DNA of 64,000 bases, taken from a bacterium. GTDB taxonomy: Bacteria; Bacillota; Bacilli; Lactobacillales; Streptococcaceae. Shown here in pieces: positions 16,143 to 24,359 of the stretch; positions within the stretch are counted from its first letter, which is position 1; each line of letters opens with the position of its first letter. Position numbers and translations under genes: made by a program. The DNA is taken from NCBI GenBank assembly GCA_905221345.1, contig CAJNCW010000002.1, forward strand, positions 62,001 to 126,000. Reading direction: 5' to 3'. The notes below the pieces were generated by a model, which saw only the letters and a program-made list of their open reading frames with translations, did no database searches and was not told where the DNA came from.

Positions 16143-16928
16143 TTACGAACCCGCACTTTCGTAGGCATCCAATCCCCTATCCCAGAGTTTGAGCGAAATG
16201 AAAAAGAAAACAAGGGAAATTAGAATCAAACCACCGATATTAAAGAGCCCATCCTTGTCCTGCAAGAAATAGCTAGCAGGATAATAGGCCGTGAAGGCGA
16301 AAGGCACGATAAAGCTAATCAACCAACGAAGAAGCGAATTGTAGATGGAAATCGGGTACTTGGCAAAGTCATTAAACATGTAGAAAATGTAAATCATGGC
16401 GCCTGACTGCTTGGTCCAAAAAGCGATGCTGGCTGTCGCGATTTTCAAGGAAGTATAAATCAAGGTCGCAAAAGGAATACAAACTAGGAAAAGCAGGAAT
16501 TTTGGAAGAGTCCAAGCAATGCTTGATACTGTTGTCGCTAGCAATATTCCACCGACCAAGAGTTCGCCCAAGGCATCAATTTGAAAGGTCTCGACTAGGA
16601 TGTGAAAGAGAGGATTGATAGGACGAGTCAGATACTTATCAAACTCTCCCTTTCGGACTAAGCGTTGTCCCAGTGCCCAGAGATTGTCAAAAAAGAGATG
16701 GTCCAGTCCCTTGGGAATCAAGGAAAAGCCATAGATAAAGGCAATCTCTTGAAAGGTCCAGCCTTCTAGCGAGGGGATGTGTTGAAAGATGACATTGAGA
16801 AACAAGAGGTTCAAGCCTTGGGTCAGAAAAACTCCTAGCACACCAACCACAAAATCCACCTTGTATTCCATGATTTGCTTGATGTATTGTCTGATAAAAA
16901 TCAGGTGCATGAGTTGATATTTTTTCAT
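16143..16928 (-). CDS. ABC-2 type permease (ABC2_membrane_6 / DUF990 type)
   Basis: 261 residues with six predicted membrane helices. It matches the paired permeases that work with a large ATPase in DUF990-type exporters. One base separates it from the other permease gene, so the three genes form one operon. Substrate unknown. Confidence 0.85.
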   Translation of the reverse strand: MKKYQLMHLIFIRQYIKQIMEYKVDFVVGVLGVFLTQGLNLLFLNVIFQHIPSLEGWTFQEIAFIYGFSLIPKGLDHLFFDNLWALGQRLVRKGEFDKYLTRPINPLFHILVETFQIDALGELLVGGILLATTVSSIAWTLPKFLLFLVCIPFATLIYTSLKIATASIAFWTKQSGAMIYIFYMFNDFAKYPISIYNSLLRWLISFIVPFAFTAYYPASYFLQDKDGLFNIGGLILISLVFFFISLKLWDRGLDAYESAGS

Positions 16929-16929
16929 A

Positions 16930-17748
16930 CTAACCTCCCTGAATGGTGATAAAGGACTGGACTCGTTTCCAAATCAACTGAGACAAGCCCACCATTACTA
17001 TGAGCCAGAAGAATTGTAGCAAAAGCGCTTGAAGAATCTGACTAGCATCGTATTTCCCAACAATGATCATGACCGGAGTATAAATCAAAGATGAAAAAGG
17101 CAAGAAGGAGAGAATATCTGAAACCACCTTGGGAAAGAAAGCCAAGGGAATCAAACTTCCAGACATAAAGGCCACTATGGAAGTCTTAAGTAGATTGGAA
17201 CCCCATAGATTTTTAAATACAAAGGCTGAAAATCCAAAGCAGATATTAAAGAAAAAGTTAATCAGATAGGCCAGCGTCAAGCTAAATAGATAAAGGGTAG
17301 TTAGTCCCAGCACTTCTACAATACCTTGCCCAGATAAGATTTTCATCAAGACAATAACACTTAAAAATGGCAGTCCAACAGAGATAAAAATTAACCACTT
17401 GGAGCCAAGCTCGGTGAAGAGATAAGAGGCCGCAAAATGAACTGGTCGCAACAAGCGCATGATAATGGAGCCATCCTTAACCTCCTCCCCAATCATAAAG
17501 GAGCTATCCGACCTAGTCAAGAGATTGGTCACAAAACTCATGATGATGTAGAGGGTAATATCCGCCATACTGAAGCCCTGAATCAAGGACTCCTGCGAGG
17601 AGTCAAAGACTGCCTTCCAGAGATAGAAAGCCACAAAAGCCCCCATGACATCGCCAATCCGATAGAGAATAAAGTTGACTCGATAGGTAATCAACTCCTG
17701 AACCCCTGCATTGATAAAGGGTTTATAACGTCTCCATAATTTGACCAT
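16930..17748 (-). CDS. ABC-2 type permease, second subunit
   Basis: 272 residues with about six membrane helices. I start at 17748 (MVKLWRRYKPF) because AAAGGAGCT lies 8 nt before it; the longer frame to 17790 lies inside the ATPase gene and lacks a site. It should pair with the permease encoded next to form the membrane channel of the exporter. Substrate not evident. Confidence 0.87.
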   Translation of the reverse strand: MVKLWRRYKPFINAGVQELITYRVNFILYRIGDVMGAFVAFYLWKAVFDSSQESLIQGFSMADITLYIIMSFVTNLLTRSDSSFMIGEEVKDGSIIMRLLRPVHFAASYLFTELGSKWLIFISVGLPFLSVIVLMKILSGQGIVEVLGLTTLYLFSLTLAYLINFFFNICFGFSAFVFKNLWGSNLLKTSIVAFMSGSLIPLAFFPKVVSDILSFLPFSSLIYTPVMIIVGKYDASQILQALLLQFFWLIVMVGLSQLIWKRVQSFITIQGG

Positions 17749-17749
17749 C

Positions 17750-18742
17750 TTAGAGCTCCTTTCGGTAGAAGCGACGGATAATATCCTCAATATCTGTATC
17801 CACCATCTTCAAATCGCGGATCTCAAAATCAGACAAGGTTTGCTTGATAATATCAGCTGACTGGTAGCGGGAACTATCGAATTCAATATTAAGGCTATTT
17901 CCTTGTCTATCAATGGTCATATCAGGCAGGCCTTCATAGTGAGAAGCAAGATGACTTTGACCCGGCACCAGTTCAAAGGAAAGTGTCTTCATCTTGCCAA
18001 AGGTTTTCTTGAGCTGACTCACCGTTCCATCAAAAATCTCCTGCCCCTTATCAATCATGAAAATCCGATCACAGAGTTGCTCAATATCACTCAGGTCGTG
18101 AGTGGTCAAGAGAATGGTTGTTTCTTCCTCTTGATTGATCTGAGTAATGGCCCGACGAATATTATCCTTGACCGAAACGTCCAAACCAATAGTCGGCTCA
18201 TCTAAAAAGAGAACCTTGGGATTGTGGAGCAAGGAAGCCGCAATATCCGCCCGCATCCGTTGACCCAGTGAAAGAGTTCGCACGGGATCCTTGATAAATT
18301 CCTTCAAATCCAAGACTTCATTCAAAAAGTCCATACGCTTGTGGAAGAGTGAATCCGGCACATCGTATATCTCTTTCAAGACCGTGTAGGTTTCTTGCAG
18401 GGCCAGATCCCACCATAGCTGGGTTCGTTGTCCAAAGACAACCCCGATATCCTTGACATAGTCTTGACGATTGTCTTGCGGAATCTTGCCGTTAATCCGA
18501 CAAAAACCAGACGTCGGTTTCAAAATCCCGGTCAGCATTTTGATGGTTGTCGACTTCCCCGCACCATTTGCGCCGATAAAACCTAAAATTTGTCCCTTGG
18601 GTACCTCAAAGGTCAAATCCTTGACCGCTTCAAAAGTCTGCTTTTCAGGATGAATAAAGGAGCGCAAAGCCCCCTTCAATCCTGGCTCCTTAACAGTCTT
18701 TACAAAATTTTTCTGAAGATGTTCCACTTCTATCATTGCCAT
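17750..18742 (-). CDS. ABC-2 exporter ATPase
   Basis: 330 residues. Walker A (GANGAGKSTT), signature (LSLGQRMRADIA) and Walker B (VLFLDEPTIGLD) are all intact. The roughly 90-residue C-terminal extension is typical of ATPases paired with DUF990 permeases. Start MAMIEVEHLQKNF follows GGGAGATAG. First gene of the operon; drives export by the two permeases behind it. Confidence 0.92.
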   Translation of the reverse strand: MAMIEVEHLQKNFVKTVKEPGLKGALRSFIHPEKQTFEAVKDLTFEVPKGQILGFIGANGAGKSTTIKMLTGILKPTSGFCRINGKIPQDNRQDYVKDIGVVFGQRTQLWWDLALQETYTVLKEIYDVPDSLFHKRMDFLNEVLDLKEFIKDPVRTLSLGQRMRADIAASLLHNPKVLFLDEPTIGLDVSVKDNIRRAITQINQEEETTILLTTHDLSDIEQLCDRIFMIDKGQEIFDGTVSQLKKTFGKMKTLSFELVPGQSHLASHYEGLPDMTIDRQGNSLNIEFDSSRYQSADIIKQTLSDFEIRDLKMVDTDIEDIIRRFYRKEL

Positions 18743-18982
18743 ATCTATCTCCCTACCGTAAAGAATAGCAACATTGTGCTTTTGACTACAAATATTCTAA
18801 ATCCTTACTTTCTAAACCTCCTACATTTTATTATTACAGAAGGCTTTATACCAACCTATTATAGTCCAATAAAAAATAGAATGCAAGCGTTTGCCTATAG
18901 ATTATGAAATTAGAGATTTCACTCTTAAAATAATAGTTTTAATCAAAAATTCTGATTTAGTAGTTTACTTAGAACACCAAAA

Positions 18983-19010
18983 AACCTGCCCTTAAGGGCA
19001 GGTTGTATTA
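18983..19010. terminator. Terminator-like perfect palindrome
   Basis: AACCTGCCC TTAA GGGCAGGTT (18983-19004) lies 34 nt beyond the choline-binding-repeat gene, which reads leftward; A/T-rich flanks suit termination. Upstream, 18743-18982 holds only the leader of the exporter operon. Confidence 0.8.
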
Positions 19011-19037
19011 AAAGTGATTTCACCTCAAATATTCAAT

Positions 19038-19673
19038 TTAATCAATACATTCCCCATTTTCATTAACTCTATACCCGTCTATGGTAGTGCTAACTGCAAG
19101 TTCTCCTGATGAGTATGAATAATACCATTTTTCACCAATTTGGTACCAACCAGTTACCATTGAACCGTCATCTTTTAAATAATACCATTTTCCTGAATCT
19201 TGAATCCAACCTGTCGCCATAGCTCCATTATCTTTCAAGTAATACCAGGCATCGTTATATTTAAACCAGCCTGTTACTAGGACGCCATCATCACTTAAAT
19301 AGTACCAATGTTCATTATCTTGAATCCACCCCCTTGCTAAAGAACTGCTATTATTTAGATAGTACCAAGCACCATTATTTTGATTCCATCCTGATTCCGA
19401 TGAGTCTTGAATATCATTTATTACTTGAACAGCCTCAATAATTTCCTTCAACTCAACCCGCTTTCTATCTTTTATGACAGACTTAACTTTTTCCTCAACA
19501 AACTCTTTCGCATAAGTTCGACTATTTTCTTTTCTCTGGAACATATCCTTCAATAAACCTTCTAATTGTTCATTAAAGACATCTTCTTGGATTTTATTAA
19601 ACTCTTTCTGAGATAGCGAAATAACCATCACAATATCAATAAACTCTTCTTTTAATTGAGAAAACATTTCCAC
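19038..19673 (-). CDS. Choline-binding-repeat protein without signal peptide (3' part of a stop-split gene)
   Basis: 211 residues if started at GTG 19673. A charged helical N-terminus (about 1-95, rich in Glu/Lys) leads into five choline-binding repeats (GW...WYYL, about 98-190) and the typical CBP tail TTIDGYRVNENGE. There is no signal peptide and no ribosome site before the GTG. The frame continues upstream through FIEDDR to a single TAA (19694-19692) and then into the small glycine-rich frame 19692-19787, which has a strong ribosome site. I therefore think this is the 3' part of one gene cut by a nonsense codon. Confidence 0.75.
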   Translation of the reverse strand: MEMFSQLKEEFIDIVMVISLSQKEFNKIQEDVFNEQLEGLLKDMFQRKENSRTYAKEFVEEKVKSVIKDRKRVELKEIIEAVQVINDIQDSSESGWNQNNGAWYYLNNSSSLARGWIQDNEHWYYLSDDGVLVTGWFKYNDAWYYLKDNGAMATGWIQDSGKWYYLKDDGSMVTGWYQIGEKWYYSYSSGELAVSTTIDGYRVNENGECID

Positions 19674-19691
19674 ACGATCATCTTCTATGAA

Positions 19692-19787
19692 TTAATCCGC
19701 AATTGCTTTTGCTCCTATTCCTCCTATAATCGCACCCGCTAATGCTCCTATTGGTCCAGCAATTGCATCAAATTTAATCGAGGTCAA
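19692..19787 (-). CDS. 31-residue glycine-zipper peptide (5' part of the split gene)
   Basis: Begins at TTG 19787 behind AAAGGAGG (4-nt gap). The peptide is MTSIKFDAIAGPIGALAG then AIIGGIGAKAIAD, a small Gly/Ala/Ile-rich hydrophobic helix with GxxxG-like spacing, ending at TAA. It is in the same frame as the choline-binding-repeat protein, six codons upstream of the latter's GTG. It could be the N-terminal membrane segment of one 249-residue protein, or a small hydrophobic bacteriocin-like peptide with the second protein behind it. Confidence 0.55.
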   Translation of the reverse strand: MTSIKFDAIAGPIGALAGAIIGGIGAKAIAD

Positions 19788-19849
19788 ATTACCTCCTTTG
19801 GATATCAATTTTGCCCCCTATGAATAATTCTGTGAATACATTTGAAATA

Positions 19850-19882
19850 AAAAAGAATGCTGATAAATCAACATTCTTTTTA
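19850..19882 (-). terminator. Terminator of the AbiTii membrane operon
   Basis: AAAAGAATG (19851-19859) pairs with CATTCTTTT (19872-19880), extended inward by TGAT/ATCA. It lies about 85 nt after the 478-residue membrane protein gene and separates that operon from the choline-binding-repeat gene. Confidence 0.88.
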
Positions 19883-19964
19883 CGTAAACATAGAAAAAAA
19901 TAGTCTTTTTTGTTTCTTTAGCTACCATGAACTTAACTAAATTAAGATTCTTATATTTAAAAAA

Positions 19965-21401
19965 TTAATTTTGTGCTTTATCTATATTTTTTATACATTC
20001 ATTATAGCTTTCTATATAATAATACGAACTATAAAACTTTGAAAATTTCAAATATTGAATAGCTAAATCATACTCCTTTTGTACTCTTAGTTCCTCACCG
20101 TAGAGAACTAAAAATTCAATGGGAAGTACCTTTTGGTTGTCAAACAATATAACATCTTTCAAATTGTTTTCAATAAAATTTGTTATTGTAAGTTTTTCAT
20201 TTTCTTTTTTCTGCATTTTATATTCAAGCGATAGTATCAATAATCGATAATCTTCATATTCTCTTTCTCTTTTTTCTTCGATTAGACGTAATAATTTTTC
20301 AAAACTATCTTTCATGCCAAGTTCTGTTCTTATTATCAATTGACCAAGTAATTTTATTTCATCTATTTCAGCAATTGTAGCTACTAAAAATTCATCTGTT
20401 AAATATTTTTGCTCTAACAGTTCAAATGAATTATCAAAGTACAAATAATAATTAATTTCATCTTTTTTTACAAGAGTTTCTATTTCATTGTATAAACTAA
20501 AAAATCTATCCAGCGCAAAATATAACGCAAATAATACCGTGAAGATGCTTACACTATCCTTTATTTGTTCAGATAACAATACAGTAGTAAATACTGTAAT
20601 ATAGATAATGGATTTTAATAGAATTTCTAAATGCGGATTCTTTGTTTGAAATTGTAGGCCGAATCTCATTACTAAAACTAAGACTAACAACAGACAAATA
20701 CCAAATGGTAGTTTAAATAGCACGGAAACTATTAAAGAAATTATATAGCATGCTAGAACTTGAACTAATGTTTTTATCGTATTTATTTGTTTTCCATCAA
20801 ATCTATCATTCTCTATAAGATTTAATGGCCCTAGAAATAGGATTATATTGGATAGAAACCTATATACACTCCCTTTACCAAGTTGTGTTAAAGTGATTGA
20901 AATGATAATTACTCCAATGAATATTGTAATCGGGTATTCACCATAAACTATAACTGATGAGATAATTATTGCAAGACTTTTAATTATTTGATTAATGAAA
21001 CTTTCTTGAGCAAACAACAAATAAATGATGAAAAGTATAATACCAACAATTATTATTCTTATTATTAGGAAACCGAAAATATTAAACATATCTCCAGTAT
21101 TTGGAACCTTTAACTCAGGTAATTCACTTAAATCTATTCTCGTAGAATACCCTATTAAATAATTGAGTAGTTGTTTAATATTAGTATGCAAAACAGTTCC
21201 ATATATAAATAAATCATTAAATAAAACTGCAAAAAAATTATCCCAGAAAAATTTTATAGTTCCTAACATATAAGCAATTACACTTAATAACATTAATCCT
21301 GAGATTAAGTCTTGTTTTACTAGTTTACCATCACTTATTCTTAATATTTTATTTCTGATTAGTTGAAACCTATTATTTTTTTCAAACTTTTCAAAATCCA
21401 T
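19965..21401 (-). CDS. Large polytopic membrane protein with helical C-terminal domain (unknown; last gene of AbiTii operon)
   Basis: 478 residues I do not recognise. About eight to ten hydrophobic helices fill residues 30-310. A soluble, helix-rich tail follows (about 320-478); the last 60 residues (VLYGEELRVQKEYDLAIQYL, then YIESYNECIKNI) look like TPR-type helix pairs. It starts 9 nt after the stop of the preceding gene. The layout (membrane channel-like body with a cytoplasmic helical sensor) would suit a membrane effector, but that is inference. AT content is far above that of the flanking core genes, which suggests transfer. Confidence 0.7.
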   Translation of the reverse strand: MDFEKFEKNNRFQLIRNKILRISDGKLVKQDLISGLMLLSVIAYMLGTIKFFWDNFFAVLFNDLFIYGTVLHTNIKQLLNYLIGYSTRIDLSELPELKVPNTGDMFNIFGFLIIRIIIVGIILFIIYLLFAQESFINQIIKSLAIIISSVIVYGEYPITIFIGVIIISITLTQLGKGSVYRFLSNIILFLGPLNLIENDRFDGKQINTIKTLVQVLACYIISLIVSVLFKLPFGICLLLVLVLVMRFGLQFQTKNPHLEILLKSIIYITVFTTVLLSEQIKDSVSIFTVLFALYFALDRFFSLYNEIETLVKKDEINYYLYFDNSFELLEQKYLTDEFLVATIAEIDEIKLLGQLIIRTELGMKDSFEKLLRLIEEKREREYEDYRLLILSLEYKMQKKENEKLTITNFIENNLKDVILFDNQKVLPIEFLVLYGEELRVQKEYDLAIQYLKFSKFYSSYYYIESYNECIKNIDKAQN

Positions 21402-21410
21402 ATTCTTCTC

Positions 21411-21989
21411 CTAATGTAACTTTTCCCAATCATCACTTATTTTATAATTAGACTGTTTCCATGAAGCTTCAATGTCAAATATTTTATATTCTATATACTT
21501 ATCATTTGTATCAAAATAAGATAATCTAACTTCATCAAAATCATGAAAGTCTATATCTTTCCCTTTCAAAATGAATTCTAAGTCATATCTTTTTATTTCT
21601 CCCGCATCAACTAAGAATGAATATGAACCGTTATCTGCCAAGACAGTTTCCCCAGAATGCGTTGACTGTTTTGTTTTAGAAACAAATTTTCCAGCCGAAT
21701 ATAAAGATAAATTTAGATTTCTCACAATCTGTCTAGTTCCTTTTGTATTATGAATTTCAATCCATAGTGGTAGGTCAAAATATAGTTCATCATTTTCTTT
21801 ATAAAAACCCCAAGGATTTGATGTAATTTTATTGTAAACTGTTTTATAGTAAATATTGGTTTCCCCTTGTTCCATCAAATGCTTCTTAATATATGCTTGT
21901 ATAAACAGAGTAATAGATGAAGATATTATTGAAATAAATGCACCTAATAACGTCGAATTATTCAAAAAGTAACTTAAGAACTCACTCAT
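21411..21989 (-). CDS. Membrane-anchored protein of unknown function
   Basis: 192 residues. One N-terminal helix (about 12-33, LLGAFISIISSSITLFIQAY) is followed by a soluble, mostly beta domain (about 60-180) with no motif I know. Its ATG overlaps the last codons of the AbiTii-like gene by 8 nt, and the next gene begins 9 nt after its stop. It is clearly part of the five-gene operon. A single-pass anchor with a beta domain could be a scaffold or inhibitor for the large membrane protein, but this is speculation. Confidence 0.65.
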   Translation of the reverse strand: MSEFLSYFLNNSTLLGAFISIISSSITLFIQAYIKKHLMEQGETNIYYKTVYNKITSNPWGFYKENDELYFDLPLWIEIHNTKGTRQIVRNLNLSLYSAGKFVSKTKQSTHSGETVLADNGSYSFLVDAGEIKRYDLEFILKGKDIDFHDFDEVRLSYFDTNDKYIEYKIFDIEASWKQSNYKISDDWEKLH

Positions 21990-22603
21990 AGTTTTCTCTC
22001 ATCCCATCATAATAAATTTTATCTAACAATGTTTCATTTACTGTTTGTAATTCCTCACTACTAATACATTTCACATCAATATCTAACTGGTCTAGTTCTC
22101 CAAACTTCGATTCTAAATCTAGTAATATATCAATCAACATTATTTTCACATTATTTAAGATATTTTCCAAACTAGCTTTATTTACGACTTGTTCTAATGC
22201 ATAACACTGAATACTATTTTTACTTGCAGTATAAACCATCGGCGCAAGTTCAATTAGGTCATAAATCATTTCAATTGATAAATTGCGTTCAATCGTACCT
22301 ATTCCGTCAGTAATTTGTCGAGCTTTTAAATTTTTTTGTTTCATCTGTAAAAAATGATTCTGACAGTGGTGCTGACTTAACTGTAGAATTTCTATTTATT
22401 CCCGAATACCTTATAACATATGAAATATCTTTCCTATATTGAGGAATTTCATCATCTTTCTTATATCCTTTTAACTCATTTTCAATCCATTTCTGCAAAC
22501 TTAAATTATTTAGTGAGTATGTAATTATTTTTAATCTTAATAGTGCATTTTCTAAACTAATATTATTTCCAGCGATATCTCGAATTAATTGACTTTTTGT
22601 CAT
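21982..22603 (-). pseudogene. AbiTii-domain protein, split by a frameshift at an A7 tract
   Basis: Two overlapping frames make one protein. The first (22603-22307) has the AbiTii signature: ALLRLKIITYSLNNLSLQKW followed by IENELKGY. The second (to 21982) continues with LKARQITDGIGTIERNLSIE and a helical C-terminus. Removing one A from the run of seven (plus-strand T7, 22331-22337) joins them as DETKNLKARQ into about 203 residues, the usual AbiTii length. AbiTii is a predicted abortive-infection domain. As read, the gene is off; slippage could switch it on. GGGGGGAAAG precedes the start. Confidence 0.72.
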
Positions 22604-23165
22604 TCTTTCCCCCCTTTTTTAATGTTTCTGTTTCTAATAATTGGAATTCTATTCTATTATTAAAAATCCATACAATAAAACAGAAATAGCAACTGTACAA
22701 GTAATTAATAAGATTTTGGTCTTCTCTCAATTTTAATAGCAAGTATAATATTTTCGATTGTATAGATTCACTCTGAGAAAATACTTTTATAAACATCTGA
22801 AAGATTTCTTTATTTAAGACTTCGATGATAGACAATAAATTTTGACCCGATAAGAATAAAAGTACCAATATTAGTTTATTATCATTTAAAAACTTTTTAA
22901 ATGGCGAATTATAAATTTTATAATGAATGTTTTTAAAAAATGAAGAATTAAATTGGCTATTTATTTCTTTCTCTTCTTGTTGTTTTTTACTTTTTGTTAT
23001 ATATCTAAAACAAAAATAACAAAAAACAAAAAATGCTTCATAAGAAATAATAGTAGAATATTTCCACTCCATAGCCATAAATAAATTATCAAAACACAGT
23101 TTAGCAAGTGCAATAATTAAAAATTTTATAATCGGAAGCAAAAATCTATTATAAATACTACTCAT
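22563..23165 (-). CDS. Four-helix membrane protein of unknown function (AbiTii operon)
   Basis: 200 residues with hydrophobic helices at about 8-26, 36-56, 97-118 and 152-172 and a Lys/Glu-rich loop between the second and third. No family recognised. Its start overlaps the stop of the XRE regulator by 8 nt. Its last 41 nt overlap the AbiTii-like gene, so translation of the three is linked. Very low GC. Confidence 0.65.
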   Translation of the reverse strand: MSSIYNRFLLPIIKFLIIALAKLCFDNLFMAMEWKYSTIISYEAFFVFCYFCFRYITKSKKQQEEKEINSQFNSSFFKNIHYKIYNSPFKKFLNDNKLILVLLFLSGQNLLSIIEVLNKEIFQMFIKVFSQSESIQSKILYLLLKLREDQNLINYLYSCYFCFIVWIFNNRIEFQLLETETLKKGGKNDKKSINSRYRWK

Positions 23166-23463
23166 ATTTTCTCTCCTTAAGATATTTCTTTACCATATTA
23201 CATATTTCATTTTTATCTTCAACAGTTAAATCGTATTCATTTAACAATTTAACTATCTCTTCGATTCCATCATATCTTCCATTTAAAGCTTCCGTCGTAG
23301 TATTAAAAATATCAGCTAGTTTTTGGATTGTTTCGTACTTAGGATTTCTTCCCCCATTTTCCCACCTGGCATATTGAGCTTGTGATACCCCTAATCTTTC
23401 TGCAACTTGAGCTTGAGTTAACCCATTTTTAAGCCTTTCTTTTTTCAAATTATCTTTTAACAT
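23158..23463 (-). CDS. XRE/HTH_3 family transcriptional regulator
   Basis: 101 residues. A Cro/CI-type helix-turn-helix (NGLTQAQVAERLGVSQAQYA, RWENGGRNPKYETIQKLADI) occupies residues 1-60, followed by a short charged C-terminal helix. First gene of the five-gene operon and its likely repressor. A candidate operator (inverted repeat AGTATTAC/GTAATACT) lies 47-77 nt upstream. XRE regulators commonly guard toxic defence genes by autorepression. Confidence 0.88.
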   Translation of the reverse strand: MLKDNLKKERLKNGLTQAQVAERLGVSQAQYARWENGGRNPKYETIQKLADIFNTTTEALNGRYDGIEEIVKLLNEYDLTVEDKNEICNMVKKYLKERKYE

Positions 23464-23509
23464 ATTTAAATTTTCCTTTACTTTTTCATTGACTTATAAC
23501 CAAAAGGAT

Positions 23510-23540
23510 AGTATTACATTTGTAATCAAATGGTAATACT
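23510..23540. promoter_or_regulatory. Candidate operator for the XRE regulator
   Basis: A perfect inverted repeat AGTATTAC (23510-23517) and GTAATACT (23533-23540), 15-nt spacer, upstream of the XRE gene start. The position suits autorepression. Confidence 0.5.
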
Positions 23541-23687
23541 TTTCGTATACTTAATAGTATAATTGCAAGCTAATAAAGCTCTACTAAGCTATTTTGAAGC
23601 TTTATTATAAAATCACATTAATTATACCAAAATGGTTATATAAAGTCTATGATAATCAATGTTTAGCTTATGATAAAGTTTTCATTA

Positions 23688-23776
23688 ATTACTGTCAAAG
23701 CTAGGAGACAAAGACGGGGGAGGTCGCCGGAGGCAAATCTCTCGAAGGCTACAGCTCTACTAGCTTTGACAGTAAT
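23688..23776. repeat. 17-bp perfect inverted repeat with GC-rich 55-nt loop
   Basis: ATTACTGTCAAAGCTAG (23688-23704) is matched exactly by CTAGCTTTGACAGTAAT (23760-23776). The loop is much richer in G and C (for example GACGGGGGAGGTCGCCGG) than the surrounding DNA. A plus-strand frame through the right arm reads DSNLAILTAIKKIHQELKPE then stop, so the element may include the tail of a decayed gene. Identity unknown. The rest of 23541-23900 shows no gene I can support. Confidence 0.6.
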
Positions 23777-23900
23777 CTGGCGATTCTAACAGCCATCAAA
23801 AAGATACACCAAGAGCTAAAGCCAGAATAATGAGTCTCGAGCAAAATTTTGTCCTGACTAAAGGCAACTAACAAATTTAATAATAAAGGAGGTGTATATT

Positions 23901-24152
23901 GTGCAATATAAAATTCAAACTTTACGCAAGTATTAGAGTGAAGCAGATTTATCAAATCTAGACAAATCAATTTATATCAATATAAACCGTTTAACAGTAT
24001 TACTTGATACTGATAAGCAGAGTCTAAGAAAAATATATAGAGAATTAAGACATTCGCTTAATACTGTTATTCAAGCAATAAAAAATACTGAAAAAAACTC
24101 ACGGTATTATCTTTCATCTCTAACCTCAACCCCAATAATTCTAATACACTAA
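23901..24152 (+). pseudogene. Small unknown gene interrupted by an in-frame TAG
   Basis: A GTG start with a textbook ribosome site (AAAGGAGG, 8-nt gap) opens a frame MQYKIQTLRKY, stopped by TAG at 23934. The frame then stays open for 71 more codons (SEADLSNLDKSIYINI and on, ending TPIILIH) to TAA at 24150. A TGG-to-TAG change (Trp at residue 12) is the simplest cause. The product would be an 83-residue helical protein that I do not recognise. Beyond it, 24153-24312 holds nothing I can name. Confidence 0.6.
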
Positions 24153-24312
24153 AACTAGCTATCTAGTAACTTTATAAAGTTTTAAAACTACATAGTGCAT
24201 CATAATAAAAACGGAAATGTATTAAAAAAACATGATATTTACCTCTAAGCTAAATTAACTATATCAAAGGCATAATACAAAATCTATATCATTTATTTTA
24301 TTTTTCCCAACC

Positions 24313-24337
24313 AAAAAACCCACCCAATGGGCAGGTT
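24313..24337 (-). terminator. Terminator of fba
   Basis: On the minus strand AACCTGCCC pairs with GGGTGGGTT (one G-T pair), loop ATT, followed by TTTT; it lies just after the fba stop. Confidence 0.88.
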
Positions 24338-24359
24338 CTGTATGTATTGTTCAGCTAGA

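Noticed and set aside
23749..23970. 73-codon minus-strand frame in the decayed region
   Set aside because: It overlaps the inverted repeat and the better-supported plus-strand small frame with a strong ribosome site; no start signal of its own.
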